NCBI GenBank assembly: GCA_024697025.1
Contig: JAILGH010000008.1
Location: forward strand, 1 to 64,000
Source: Pseudobutyrivibrio sp.
GTDB taxonomy: Bacteria; Bacillota; Clostridia; Lachnospirales; Lachnospiraceae
Length of the DNA stretch: 64,000 bases
Direction of reading: 5' to 3'
Below the pieces are notes generated by a model. That model was not told the origin of the DNA. It saw nothing but the letters and a program-made list of their open reading frames with translations, and did not search any database. Positions 1 to 8,129 of the stretch are shown here, in pieces. Position numbers and translations under genes: made by a program. Position 1 is the stretch's first letter. Each line of letters starts with the position of its first letter.

Positions 1-54
1 CAGACTGTAAATCTGCTGCACATTGCTTCGGTGGTTCGAATCCACCACCGCCCA
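1..54 (+). tRNA. tRNA-Tyr (GTA), 5' end outside window
   Basis: Only the part from the anticodon stem onwards is present. The anticodon loop CTGTAAA gives anticodon GTA (positions 7-9). A long variable arm follows, as expected for tRNA-Tyr, then a T arm with TTCGAAT loop and the acceptor strand ACCGCCC with discriminator A. CCA is not encoded. It is the first visible member of a Tyr-fMet-Phe cluster. Confidence 0.9.
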
Positions 55-67
55 TCTTTTTTAATAT

Positions 68-141
68 CGCGGGATGGAGCAGTCTGGAAGCTCGCCGGGC
101 TCATAACCCGGAGGTCGGTGGTTCAAATCCATCTCCCGCAA
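68..141 (+). tRNA. initiator tRNA-Met (CAT)
   Basis: Complete cloverleaf with anticodon CAT (102-104). Two initiator marks are visible: the first acceptor position is C facing A (unpaired C1-A72), and the anticodon stem ends in three consecutive G-C pairs (GGG before the loop, CCC after it). Discriminator A; CCA not encoded. Confidence 0.93.
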
Positions 142-225
142 CTCGGTGACTCGCCATTATAATTGCCTTGCGGCAAAGTGGTTCGTCGCTGTTCACGATT
201 TGCTCCGCAAATCCTGAAATCTCGT

Positions 226-298
<73 letters not shown>

Positions 299-346
299 CT
301 ATTTTTTTGTCTAATTTTAAATTATATTAATAGAATAATGAAGTTT

Positions 347-391
347 ATACTGATTTCAAAAAGAGTAAATTTTTGAAGTCGGTATTTTTTT
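347..391 (+). terminator. terminator of the tRNA cluster
   Basis: A 16-bp stem (347-362 with 370-385, three G-U pairs), a 7-nt loop and a run of T directly after the 3' arm. It lies between tRNA-Phe and the promoter of the dehydrogenase gene. Confidence 0.8.
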
Positions 392-452
392 ATACTTGTT
401 TTTGAGATGAAAACCAAAGTCTATTTGTATTATGCTTAAAAAATTTACAAGA

Positions 453-481
453 TTGAATAAAGATTAGGCAATAATTATAAA
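453..481 (+). promoter_or_regulatory. sigma-A-type promoter of the dehydrogenase gene
   Basis: TTGAAT (453-458), 17-nt spacer, TATAAA (476-481). The distance to the coding start leaves a leader of about 70 nt with no clear structure. Confidence 0.5.
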
Positions 482-558
482 TCTAATATGAGTTATTATG
501 TTGTAAAATCAAAAAGGCTTTAGTTTAAAATTATTTGCAAAAGAAGAAAGGCCATATG

Positions 559-1506
559 ATGAAAATAGTATTTCTTGATAGAAAAACAATAGGCGAAGAC
601 ATTGACTTATCAAATTTTAATGAATTTGGCGAGCTAGTCATTTATGATTATTCAACGCCAGAGCAGGCAGCAGAAAGAACGGTTGATGCTGATGTTATTA
701 TACTAAATAAGGTGCCTATTAATGAAAGTACTATTGGGAATGCTAAGCGATTAAAGCTTGTATGTGTTACTGCTACAGGGACAAACAACCTTGATAAGGA
801 GTACCTAGATACAAGAGGCATAGCATGGAGAAATGTTGCGGGATATTCGACAGAGGCTGTGGCTCAACATACATTAGCTTTAGTTATGAACTTATTGGAA
901 CATATTAATTATTATGACAGTTACGTTAAGGGAGAAAAATATGTTAACGACACTATGTTTACTCATTTTGAAATGCACTTTAACGAAATTCACGGCAAAA
1001 CGTGGGGAATCATTGGACTTGGAGCAATAGGTAAAAGAGTTGCTCAGATTGGTACTTGTTTAGGTGCAAATGTAATTTATTATTCTACTAGTGGAAAAAA
1101 TCATGATGATATCTACAAAGAGGTGGACTTTGACACTCTTTTGTCCACATCAGATATTATATCTATCCACGCGCCATTAGACGATAATACACTTCATTTA
1201 ATTGATGAAAAAGCACTTGATAAAATGAAGGAGTCTGCAATTTTAATTAACGTTGGCAGAGGCCCAATCATTGTGGAAAAAGACCTTGCCAATGCCCTTG
1301 AAAGTGGAAAAATAGCAGCCGCAGGACTAGACGTGTTAGACAAGGAACCTATGACTGAAGATAATCCACTAAAAAGGATTAAAGACAGCAATAAGCTTAT
1401 CATAACACCTCATATTGCATGGGCTGCTGTAGAAGCGAGAGAAAGGCTTATGAGTATAATCCATAGTCAAATAAAGGATTATTTAAGAGGTAACCCACTT
1501 AAATAG
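559..1506 (+). CDS. D-2-hydroxyacid dehydrogenase, NAD-binding
   Basis: A 315-residue protein of the D-isomer-specific 2-hydroxyacid dehydrogenase family (glycerate dehydrogenase/hydroxypyruvate reductase branch). It would interconvert a 2-oxoacid and a D-2-hydroxyacid with NAD(P)H in the cytoplasm. Visible family marks: Rossmann motif GLGAIG (153-158), the NVGRG stretch with substrate-binding Arg234, Glu263 in DKEP, and catalytic His285 in TPHIAW. The start is placed at the second of two adjacent ATGs, 7 nt after AGAAAGG; the ATG three bases earlier is possible and a TTG at 535 less so. Its 3' end overlaps that of the opposite-strand gene by 28 bp. The exact substrate cannot be read from the sequence; glycerate/hydroxypyruvate is the likeliest. 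Confidence 0.88.
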   Translation: MKIVFLDRKTIGEDIDLSNFNEFGELVIYDYSTPEQAAERTVDADVIILNKVPINESTIGNAKRLKLVCVTATGTNNLDKEYLDTRGIAWRNVAGYSTEAVAQHTLALVMNLLEHINYYDSYVKGEKYVNDTMFTHFEMHFNEIHGKTWGIIGLGAIGKRVAQIGTCLGANVIYYSTSGKNHDDIYKEVDFDTLLSTSDIISIHAPLDDNTLHLIDEKALDKMKESAILINVGRGPIIVEKDLANALESGKIAAAGLDVLDKEPMTEDNPLKRIKDSNKLIITPHIAWAAVEARERLMSIIHSQIKDYLRGNPLK

Positions 1507-2477
1507 CTTAAGTCACTGATATTTTTTAGAAGTAAGTTTCTAAAATGAAGATAGTCATTTGTTTCAGTGACACAATCAATATTTGAATCAAGGAAAGTTG
1601 TTGTGTCAAAGGCTTTCATATATAACTCAACTCGTTCTATAAAGGTTGGCATAGTTTTATTGATTAGGTCAAAAACGCTATCCGTCATAGGAATGGAAGG
1701 ATTCCAAGGATTATGCCATTCATTATGGAAGGTATTACATGGATCGGTGTATTTAATTTTGGTATCGCTAGGTATCATTGAAGATATAACGGCGCATTTG
1801 AAAAATAGTTGTTCTATTTTTCGGATGCGTCTTTTTTTCTTGCCTGTAGGGTCATGCATCCATTTATTAAGGCGAATAAAGGATTTAATTGCCCCTTTGA
1901 TTGTTCCTAAGCGGACTTTATATTCAGGAAACGTTCTGTTAATAGCAAAGTAAAGAAGTCTTGCTATTACACTCTGCTCATAATCGCTTGGTCTAACAGC
2001 GGCAGCATAATCAAATTGGCTAGGTAAAAGCTTTTTATAATGCTCTAAAACTAGATGATCTATATCAGTCTCTAAACTTACATGACGTCCAAAGTCATAA
2101 ACTCCACCTCTAACAAGATTTTTAAAATGCTCGCTCTTAAAGTAAATATAGGGATGACAGGTGACATCCAAAGAATAATGCCCTATGAAGCCCAAGATAT
2201 AAGCATCACAAATGCGACGATCTTTATTGTCCTCAAAAGAGTTACGGCCATCAAAAAGACAGTCAAAAAAATTCATAACTGAGTTTCGATGAATAACATT
2301 TCCAATATTTTTCTTATAGCAAAGATAAGATGGAATATGGTAGAAAAATATGTCTGGACCCTGCAGACCAAGGCCAAAGCAGGTCGAATGTGATTCTAAT
2401 AGATTTCTAGTTTCTGTAGCCTCAATAAAAGAAAGTGATTGCTCTCCAAAGGTTAAATGTGTAATAAATCCTGGCAT
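1479..2477 (-). CDS. zinc-dependent phospholipase C family protein
   Basis: A 332-residue protein of the zinc-dependent phospholipase C fold (alpha-toxin/S1-P1-like helical domain). Candidate metal ligands are conserved in the family order: His7 in the N-terminal MPGFITH, Asp42 in GPDIFF, His100-x3-Asp104-x3-His108, then His132 and Glu136. There is no signal peptide, unlike secreted clostridial toxins, so this is probably the cytoplasmic form widespread in Firmicutes, whose substrate is unknown. The start ATG is preceded by CAGGAGATT on the minus strand. The gene is convergent with the dehydrogenase and divergent from the ATPase gene. Confidence 0.8.
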   Translation of the reverse strand: MPGFITHLTFGEQSLSFIEATETRNLLESHSTCFGLGLQGPDIFFYHIPSYLCYKKNIGNVIHRNSVMNFFDCLFDGRNSFEDNKDRRICDAYILGFIGHYSLDVTCHPYIYFKSEHFKNLVRGGVYDFGRHVSLETDIDHLVLEHYKKLLPSQFDYAAAVRPSDYEQSVIARLLYFAINRTFPEYKVRLGTIKGAIKSFIRLNKWMHDPTGKKKRRIRKIEQLFFKCAVISSMIPSDTKIKYTDPCNTFHNEWHNPWNPSIPMTDSVFDLINKTMPTFIERVELYMKAFDTTTFLDSNIDCVTETNDYLHFRNLLLKNISDLSYLSGLPLK

Positions 2478-2813
2478 AGGTTAATCTCCTGAAAGTGAAG
2501 TAAATAATTTAATTACTGTCGTAGCTTAATAAAAATATATATTAGATATTTCAATTATAACATATGTAAAAAGTCTATTTAAAACTTGTTAATAGTCTAA
2601 AAGGCATTATAAGCAAAAGGGTTTGCCCTAAAAAGGTCAAAAAAGGGCAGGTAATAATTAACGAAATAAAGGATAATGCTATAGTGGTGAAGGGTTAATG
2701 AATTTTCTAAATAAGCTGAAATATCAAACATTTTTAAAAGGATATTGAAGTCATAGTTGAAACATGATACCATGGATTTGCACGTGCCAAAAGGCCGTCA
2801 GAGGAGAAGTGTT
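2478..2813. other. divergent intergenic region
   Basis: No gene is seen here. A hairpin TGCCCT/AGGGCA (2623-2628 with 2643-2648) has a 14-nt A-rich loop. On the minus strand TATAAT (2564-2569) with a weak TTAAAT 17 nt upstream may start the phospholipase-like gene. No known riboswitch could be recognised. Confidence 0.4.
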
Positions 2814-4241
2814 ATGTTTATAGGACGAAAAAGCGAAATTGAAAAATTAAATGGGTTTTACGAGGGGGAAAAAGATTCTATTGCGGTTATTTCTGGCCAA
2901 ATAGGAGTTGGAAAGACTGCTCTTTTACAAGAATTTGCAAAAGATAAAGAGAATATCTTTTTTCAGGCTTATGAGACTACTGGCAAGCATCTGCTTGAGC
3001 AGCTTAGTCAATTGATTGGAGCTAAGAGTACTCTTGATGCAGCGGGCTTTTGCAAGGAGATTTCCAAGAGAGCTAGCAAAGAAAAGCAGCTTATTATCAT
3101 TGATCAATATCCAAATATAGTTAAGGCGGATCCAGATTTTGATAAGACACTTCATGAGTTTGCAGTGGGAGAATGGAAGGATTTGCCAATAAAATTAATA
3201 TTGTGCTCCGATGCATTTATGCTTGCAGAGAAGTATTTAAAGGGTAAGAAGGCATTATGGAAGAACGACATCACTTTGGAGATGGTATTGGAGCCATTTG
3301 GTTTCTATGATTCCTGCGAGTTCTTTGATGATGCAAGTCCTAGAGAAGCTACATTTCTTTATGGAATCACTGGCGGTATCCCTTACAATCTTGTAAGGAC
3401 AGCCTGCTTGCTTGGTGTGGAAGGATTTGAAGATTATGGCCTAGCACCAGTTAAGGGCGAGGACAAAATGAAAGAGGTAGCAATAAAGCTATTCCTTGAT
3501 AAGGAAGCAAGAGTTGGACTTAATCCTGAGGATGTAATGGCTACAGAGCTTAGAGAATTAGCTTATTACAACTATATGCTTGCGACTTTGGCAAAGGGTC
3601 TTAACAGAGTTAATCAGATTTCTGCTGAGGTTGAAAAGCCAAAGGACGTAGTTGTTCCTTATTTGAATTCGCTAATGTCCATTGGTATTTGTACCAAGGA
3701 TACAGCTATAACTGAGATTACAAATCGCAAGAAAACAAGATATTCCATCGTTAATACTAGCACATTATTCTGGTACAAGATGGTGGTTCCATATCTTGAT
3801 TTATATAATTCACGAGAGGTTGATGCTCTTTGGGATAAGGTAAAGGCAAAAGCTGGAGATTACATGGAAGAAGTATTTATCAAGCTTTGCGGGCAGTACC
3901 TTGAAGATAGAAGTGATAAGAATCAGCTTCCATTTACAGTTGAAGAGATTGGAAATTGGTGGGTTAACGATGACGAAGCCGGTACTACAGATGGTTTCGA
4001 TTTAGTTTCACTAGGAAAGTGCGAGGGCAAGTCAGCTACTATTTTTGCACAGTGCTACTATAATAACGAGCCAATTGAGGTTGCTCAGCTAAAGTCTTTG
4101 ATAGAAAAGACCAAGCAGCTACGCCGACAGGGAGATGCATTTTATCTTGTATTTGCAAATGCAGGCTTCCACGAAAATGCTATTACCATTTCATCAGCGA
4201 TTAAAAATATCATGCTAATTACACTTGATGAAATGCGTTAA
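2814..4241 (+). CDS. ATPase_2-type AAA ATPase with C-terminal DUF234-like region
   Basis: A 475-residue cytoplasmic P-loop ATPase of the archaeal-type ATPase_2 family. The N-terminal MFIGRKSEIEKL opening is typical. Walker A is GQIGVGKT (28-35), and a Walker B-like IIIDQ lies near residue 95. The C-terminal third, rich in acidic residues and tryptophan, resembles the nuclease-like DUF234 region that follows this ATPase in many bacteria and archaea. The start is the ATG after GAGGAG; an in-frame ATG-like start at 2757 lacks a ribosome site. The cellular role of these proteins is not established. The gene stands alone before the transketolase operon. Confidence 0.75.
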   Translation: MFIGRKSEIEKLNGFYEGEKDSIAVISGQIGVGKTALLQEFAKDKENIFFQAYETTGKHLLEQLSQLIGAKSTLDAAGFCKEISKRASKEKQLIIIDQYPNIVKADPDFDKTLHEFAVGEWKDLPIKLILCSDAFMLAEKYLKGKKALWKNDITLEMVLEPFGFYDSCEFFDDASPREATFLYGITGGIPYNLVRTACLLGVEGFEDYGLAPVKGEDKMKEVAIKLFLDKEARVGLNPEDVMATELRELAYYNYMLATLAKGLNRVNQISAEVEKPKDVVVPYLNSLMSIGICTKDTAITEITNRKKTRYSIVNTSTLFWYKMVVPYLDLYNSREVDALWDKVKAKAGDYMEEVFIKLCGQYLEDRSDKNQLPFTVEEIGNWWVNDDEAGTTDGFDLVSLGKCEGKSATIFAQCYYNNEPIEVAQLKSLIEKTKQLRRQGDAFYLVFANAGFHENAITISSAIKNIMLITLDEMR

Positions 4242-4246
4242 TATAG

Positions 4247-4287
4247 CTATTTAGAGGTATCAGACAGCGGATAACTACTCTAAATAG
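4247..4287 (+). promoter_or_regulatory. inverted repeat upstream of transketolase
   Basis: Perfect 10-bp arms CTATTTAGAG/CTCTAAATAG around a 21-nt loop, between the ATPase stop and the transketolase ribosome site. There is no T-run, so it is more likely an operator or leader stem than a terminator. Confidence 0.4.
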
Positions 4288-4320
4288 GCGCGTAACAATT
4301 AATTTTTTAGGAGGAGAAAA

Positions 4321-5148
4321 ATGACTAATCAAGAGCTAAAGAAAACAGCGATTGAGGTTCGCAAGGGCATCATCGAAGGTGTTCACGCAGCAAAAGCTGG
4401 ACATCCAGGCGGATCTCTTTCTGCAACAGAGGTATTCACTTACCTTTACTTTGAGGAAATGAATATTGACCCAAAGAACCCTAAGAAAGCTGACAGAGAT
4501 CGTTTTGTACTTTCAAAGGGTCACACAGCACCAGGTCTTTATTCTGCACTTGCACAGAGGGGCTTTTTCCCAGTTGAAGATTTAAAGGGACTTCGCAGCA
4601 TAGGTTCACATCTTCAGGGACATCCATGTGTTCAGCATACACCAGGTATCGACGCATCTTCAGGTTCACTTGGACAGGGTATATCTGTTGCAACTGGTAT
4701 GGCTCTTTCAGCTAAGCTTTCTAACGAAAGCTATAGAGTATATACACTTCTTGGTGATGGAGAAATCCAGGAAGGTCAGGTTTGGGAAGCAGCAATGTTT
4801 GCTGGCGCAAAGAAGCTTGATAATCTTTGCGTAATCGTTGATAACAATGGTCTTCAGATTGATGGACCTGTTGAGAAGGTTAACAATCCATACCCAATTC
4901 CAGATAAGTTTAAGGCTTTCAACTTCCATGTAATCGAAGTTGCTGATGGTAATGATTTTGAGCAGCTTAGAGCAGCATTCAAGGAAGCTCGCGAGACAAA
5001 GGGTGCACCTTCTGCAATCATAATGAAGACAGTTAAAGGTAAGGGCATCTCATTTATGGAGAATCAGGTAGGATGGCATGGTAAGGCTCCAAACGACGAG
5101 GAGTATGCTATCGCAATGGAAGAATTAAAGAAAGCAGGTGAAGAGTAA
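4321..5148 (+). CDS. transketolase, N-terminal (TPP-binding) subunit
   Basis: A 275-residue half-transketolase carrying the thiamine diphosphate-binding domain. GDGE (145-148) and NN (175-176) form the TPP/magnesium motif; His28 in AGHPGG, His68 in KGHT and His101 are the substrate/cofactor histidines. Together with the next gene it transfers two-carbon units in the non-oxidative pentose phosphate pathway. Strong AGGAGGAG site in front of ATG. The stop overlaps the next start (TAATG), which implies translational coupling and equal subunit amounts. Split transketolases are usual in this group of bacteria. Confidence 0.95.
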   Translation: MTNQELKKTAIEVRKGIIEGVHAAKAGHPGGSLSATEVFTYLYFEEMNIDPKNPKKADRDRFVLSKGHTAPGLYSALAQRGFFPVEDLKGLRSIGSHLQGHPCVQHTPGIDASSGSLGQGISVATGMALSAKLSNESYRVYTLLGDGEIQEGQVWEAAMFAGAKKLDNLCVIVDNNGLQIDGPVEKVNNPYPIPDKFKAFNFHVIEVADGNDFEQLRAAFKEARETKGAPSAIIMKTVKGKGISFMENQVGWHGKAPNDEEYAIAMEELKKAGEE

Positions 5149-6086
5149 TGGCAGACGTTAAGAAAATCGCAACTCGTGAGAGCTACGGTAATGCTCTCGT
5201 TGCTTTAGGTGAGAAATATGACAATCTTGTAGTTTTAGATGCAGACCTTGCAGAGGCTACAAAGACAGGTATCTTTAAGAAAGCTTTTCCAGAGCGCCAC
5301 ATCGACTGTGGTATTGCTGAATCAAACATGGTTGGTATTGCTGCTGGTATCGCTGCAACAGGAAAGGTTCCATTCTGTAGCTCATTTGCAATGTTTGCAG
5401 CAGGTAGAGCTTTTGAACAGGTTCGTAACTCAGTTGGATATCCACATTTCAATGTTAAGATTGGTGCTACTCACGCTGGTATCTCAGTTGGTGAGGATGG
5501 TGCATCACATCAGTGTAACGAGGATATCGCACTTATGCGTACAATCCCAGGCATGACAATCATCAATCCTTCTGATGATGTTGAGGCAAAGGCTGCAGTA
5601 GAGGCAGCATACAAGATGGATGGTCCAGTTTACCTTAGATTTGGACGTCTTGCAGTGCCTGTAATCAATGACAGACCAGATTACAAGTTTGAAATTGGAA
5701 AGGGTGTAGTTCTTAAGGAAGGCAAGGATCTTACAATCGTTGCTACAGGTCTTGAGGTTAACGAATCCCTTGAGGCAGCTAAGAAGCTTGCTGAGGATGG
5801 TATTGATGCAGAGGTTATCAACATCCACACAATTAAGCCACTTGATGCTGACCTTATTATCAAGAGTGCATCAAAGACTGGAAAAGTTGTTACAGTTGAA
5901 GAGCATTCTGTTATCGGTGGTCTTGGTGGAGCAGTTGCTGAAGTTCTTTCGGAGAAGTGCCCAACAAAGATGCTTCGTATCGGAGTACAGGATACATTCG
6001 GTGAGTCAGGTCCAGCAGTTAAACTTCTTGAGAAGTACGAGCTTGACGCAGCTGGTATCTACAAGCAGATTAAGGCATTTGTATAA
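5148..6086 (+). CDS. transketolase, C-terminal (pyrimidine-binding) subunit
   Basis: A 312-residue partner subunit with the transketolase pyrimidine-binding domain (residues about 5-170; includes DADLAEATKTG, GIAESNMVGIAAG and GATHAGISVGEDGASHQ) and the C-terminal transketolase domain (about 180-310; includes VEEHSVIGGLGGAVAE). The conserved Glu of GIAESNM should activate TPP bound by the other subunit. It overlaps the upstream subunit gene by one base and is followed by a clear terminator, so the two genes form a bicistronic unit. Confidence 0.95.
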   Translation: MADVKKIATRESYGNALVALGEKYDNLVVLDADLAEATKTGIFKKAFPERHIDCGIAESNMVGIAAGIAATGKVPFCSSFAMFAAGRAFEQVRNSVGYPHFNVKIGATHAGISVGEDGASHQCNEDIALMRTIPGMTIINPSDDVEAKAAVEAAYKMDGPVYLRFGRLAVPVINDRPDYKFEIGKGVVLKEGKDLTIVATGLEVNESLEAAKKLAEDGIDAEVINIHTIKPLDADLIIKSASKTGKVVTVEEHSVIGGLGGAVAEVLSEKCPTKMLRIGVQDTFGESGPAVKLLEKYELDAAGIYKQIKAFV

Positions 6087-6102
6087 TAAGACTTTATATC
6101 TT

Positions 6103-6136
6103 GGAGTCCCACAAACTAGTGGGGCTCCTTTTTTAT
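6103..6136 (+). terminator. terminator of the transketolase operon
   Basis: Stem GGAGTCCCAC/GTGGGGCTCC (one G-U pair) with a 6-nt loop, then a T run. The 3' arm and T run also form the outermost left edge of the giant palindrome described separately. Confidence 0.85.
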
Positions 6137-6738
6137 CATTTTTAATTCATGTCCCAGCCCCTAGCCCCGGCCTGTCGCCATGACTTCAGGTACACTCAGT
6201 AAATTCTGTTTTTCTAAATGACAGATGTCGCTTCTTTATTAGAGGATGTCTTTTCAATTATTTGCACTCCTTGCAGTTTGTTTTTCTGAAGACGGACAAA
6301 TTTATATATTTATTTATAATCACACAAAGTATATACATTTTAATTGCACGATTTAAAGTGAGATTTTAGTATCGTAAAAAATAGTATGACAAAAGATTGG
6401 TACGCCGAGCCATGGATGGCGATGCGAGCAATAAGTTGAACAAGGATGTGAATCTTTTGCGGTACCAATCTTTGTCAATACTATTTTTGTAACGATACTT
6501 AATCGAGCGACCATGAGAGCAATTATAATGTATATACTTTGTGGGATATAAGACGAAAGAATTGTCCGTCTCAGAAAATACAAACTATAGAAGTGCAAAA
6601 TCAATGAAAAGACAGCCTCGGAAGCTCCATTTCTGGCATTAAGAAAAACTAGAATTAACTTCGAAATGTACCTGAAGTCATGGCGACAGACCGGGGCTAG
6701 GGGCTGGGACATAGAAGGTGTGGGGACAAAAAAGGAGC
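6123..6738. repeat. giant imperfect palindrome (about 616 bp), no gene
   Basis: The whole stretch folds back on itself. The outer arms 6149-6194 and 6667-6712 are complementary over 46 nt with one G-U. Inner segments stay alignable almost to the centre: GACGGACAA against TTGTCCGTC, ACAAAGTATATACATT against its complement near 6524-6540, and 6388-6403 against 6462-6476. The outermost GGCTCCTTTTTT (6123-6134) is mirrored at 6727-6738. The unpaired apex is about 58 nt (6404-6461). The only long reading frame inside is a side effect of the palindrome. It could be a fold-back/MITE-like element of the REP (RAYT-associated) type, or the gene for a very long hairpin RNA. Confidence 0.85.
6404..6461 (+). 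ncRNA. apical loop with two GGA hairpins (CsrA-site-like)
   Basis: The loop of the giant palindrome contains GCCATGGATGGC (6409-6420, GGA exposed between GCC and GGC) and GAACAAGGATGT (6438-6449). The second matches the CsrA/RsmA binding consensus RUACARGGAUGU at 11 of 12 positions. Transcription of the + strand is inferred, not shown. Confidence 0.4.
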
Positions 6739-6752
6739 CAACATAGAAAATG

Positions 6753-6788
6753 GGAAAGAAAAAGCCAACTCACATAAGTGAGCTGGCT
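6753..6788 (-). terminator. terminator of the mutarotase gene
   Basis: Read on the minus strand, AGCCAGCTCAC-TTAT-GTGAGTTGGCT forms an 11-bp stem with one G-U, followed by TTTTTCTTT. On the plus strand the same pair would be an A-C mismatch, so it works mainly for the minus-strand gene. Confidence 0.8.
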
Positions 6789-6847
6789 TTGATAAGAGCT
6801 AGTTTTTATAGGTTCTTGCGGAAATAAAGATATACTCCAGCAAGAAG

Positions 6848-7882
6848 TTATACGAACTTGTAGATTGTAGTTGAGTGAGCCTTTACCCCTGCTTTTGCAA
6901 TTGGCTGAGCAAATGTTGGTACGTTAACAGCATTTGGGAAGTACTGAGACTCAAAGCAGACACCGTATCTCTTGTCATATGTGAAGTCACCCTTTCCAAG
7001 ATGTGATGTATCAAGGTAGTTACCAGCGTATAGCTGCATACCAGGAAGGTCTGTGTAAACCTCCATCTTGCGTCCGCTCTCAGGATCTTCGAGAGTACAG
7101 CAAGGCTTTGTAAGCGATGGGTTGTTTAAGCAGTAATTGTGATCGAAACCACCTGCCCACTTAAGCTGGTCGTAATCTGCCTCTGTGTCTTTGATAAGAG
7201 CCTTTGGAGTTGTGAAATCCATTGGTGTACCCTTAACATCTCTAAGCTCTCCATGAGGAATAGACGCCTCATCTGTGTATGTAAACTTGTCAGCATCAAT
7301 CCATACGATGTGATTCATAACAGAGCCTGTGTCATGACCGTTAAGGTTGAAGTAAGAATGGTTTGTAGGATTAAATACTGTGTCAACATCTGAAAGACCA
7401 GAGTACTCAAGCTTTAATGCGTTGTCATCTGATAATGTGTAAGTGATAGTGATATCCATTTCTCCTGGGAAACCACACTCGCCATCCTTCTTGTGACAAG
7501 TAAATGTGATGTGGCTATCATCAACAGAAACAACGTCCCAAATACGTCTGTGCATAGGATTGAATCCTGAGTGAAGGTTGTTCTTGCCATCGTTTGCATC
7601 AAGCTTATATTCTACACCGTTGAGAGTGAACTTGCTGTCACCAATACGGTTGCCGTAAGGGCAGATACAGCATCCAAAGCCAGGTGAGTTAACGAAATAA
7701 TCTTCAATCTTTTCATAACCTAAAACTACATCAGAAAGAATGCCTTCCTTATCAGGAACCCAAAGCTCCAAAAGGTTGCATCCAAAGTTCATGATTTTAG
7801 CCTGCATACCATTTTTATTTACAAGTGTGTAGGCAATAATGTCTTCGTTGTTTTTGGTAACGCCTAATTTTTCTTTTTCCAC
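6848..7882 (-). CDS. galM: aldose 1-epimerase (galactose mutarotase)
   Basis: A 344-residue cytoplasmic mutarotase that interconverts alpha and beta anomers of hexoses such as galactose. Family marks: GNRIGDSKFTLNG near the N terminus, the NPMHRRIWDV region, catalytic His in NPTNHSYFNLNG, the GGFDHNY substrate loop, and catalytic Glu in CFESQYFPNAVN near the C terminus. The start is a GTG: GGGAGG sits 6 nt upstream, whereas the upstream in-frame ATG has no ribosome site and would add 21 atypical residues. Single-gene unit with its own terminator. Confidence 0.93.
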   Translation of the reverse strand: MEKEKLGVTKNNEDIIAYTLVNKNGMQAKIMNFGCNLLELWVPDKEGILSDVVLGYEKIEDYFVNSPGFGCCICPYGNRIGDSKFTLNGVEYKLDANDGKNNLHSGFNPMHRRIWDVVSVDDSHITFTCHKKDGECGFPGEMDITITYTLSDDNALKLEYSGLSDVDTVFNPTNHSYFNLNGHDTGSVMNHIVWIDADKFTYTDEASIPHGELRDVKGTPMDFTTPKALIKDTEADYDQLKWAGGFDHNYCLNNPSLTKPCCTLEDPESGRKMEVYTDLPGMQLYAGNYLDTSHLGKGDFTYDKRYGVCFESQYFPNAVNVPTFAQPIAKAGVKAHSTTIYKFV

Positions 7883-7998
7883 GTTTAACCTCCCATGTGA
7901 TAAATCAAATAATCTATAAATTATGATAATTGTAAGTGAAGGCAATTACAAGGAATTAAGAGAATTAAGCAAATTTTAAGGGTAAAAATGTCAAAGAA

Positions 7999-8028
7999 AT
8001 GACATGAGGGATAAAAATAATATATAAT
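7999..8028 (+). promoter_or_regulatory. promoter of the class A PBP gene
   Basis: ATGACA (7999-8004), 18-nt spacer, TATAAT (8023-8028). The start point should fall near 8035, which puts the following hexamer repeat in the 5' untranslated leader. Confidence 0.55.
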
Positions 8029-8032
8029 TCTG

Positions 8033-8086
8033 ATAGAAATAGAAATAGAAATAGAAATAGAAATAGAAATAGATAGAGATAGAGAT
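8033..8086 (+). repeat. ATAGAA hexanucleotide tandem repeat
   Basis: Six perfect ATAGAA copies (8033-8068), then ATAGAT, AGAGAT and AGAGAT variants, about nine units. It lies between the predicted promoter and the PBP start codon. Confidence 0.95.
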
Positions 8087-8129
8087 ATATAAAGAGAATT
8101 TCTTACTAACTACATTGAAAGGCCGACAG

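Noticed and set aside
1567..1953. A 128-codon plus-strand frame between the dehydrogenase and the phospholipase-like gene
   Set aside because: It lies fully opposite the well-supported phospholipase-like gene and has no ribosome site or domain.
6353..6712. A 119-codon minus-strand reading frame inside the giant palindrome
   Set aside because: It has no ribosome site, its composition is not protein-like, and it exists only because one arm of the palindrome is open in this frame.
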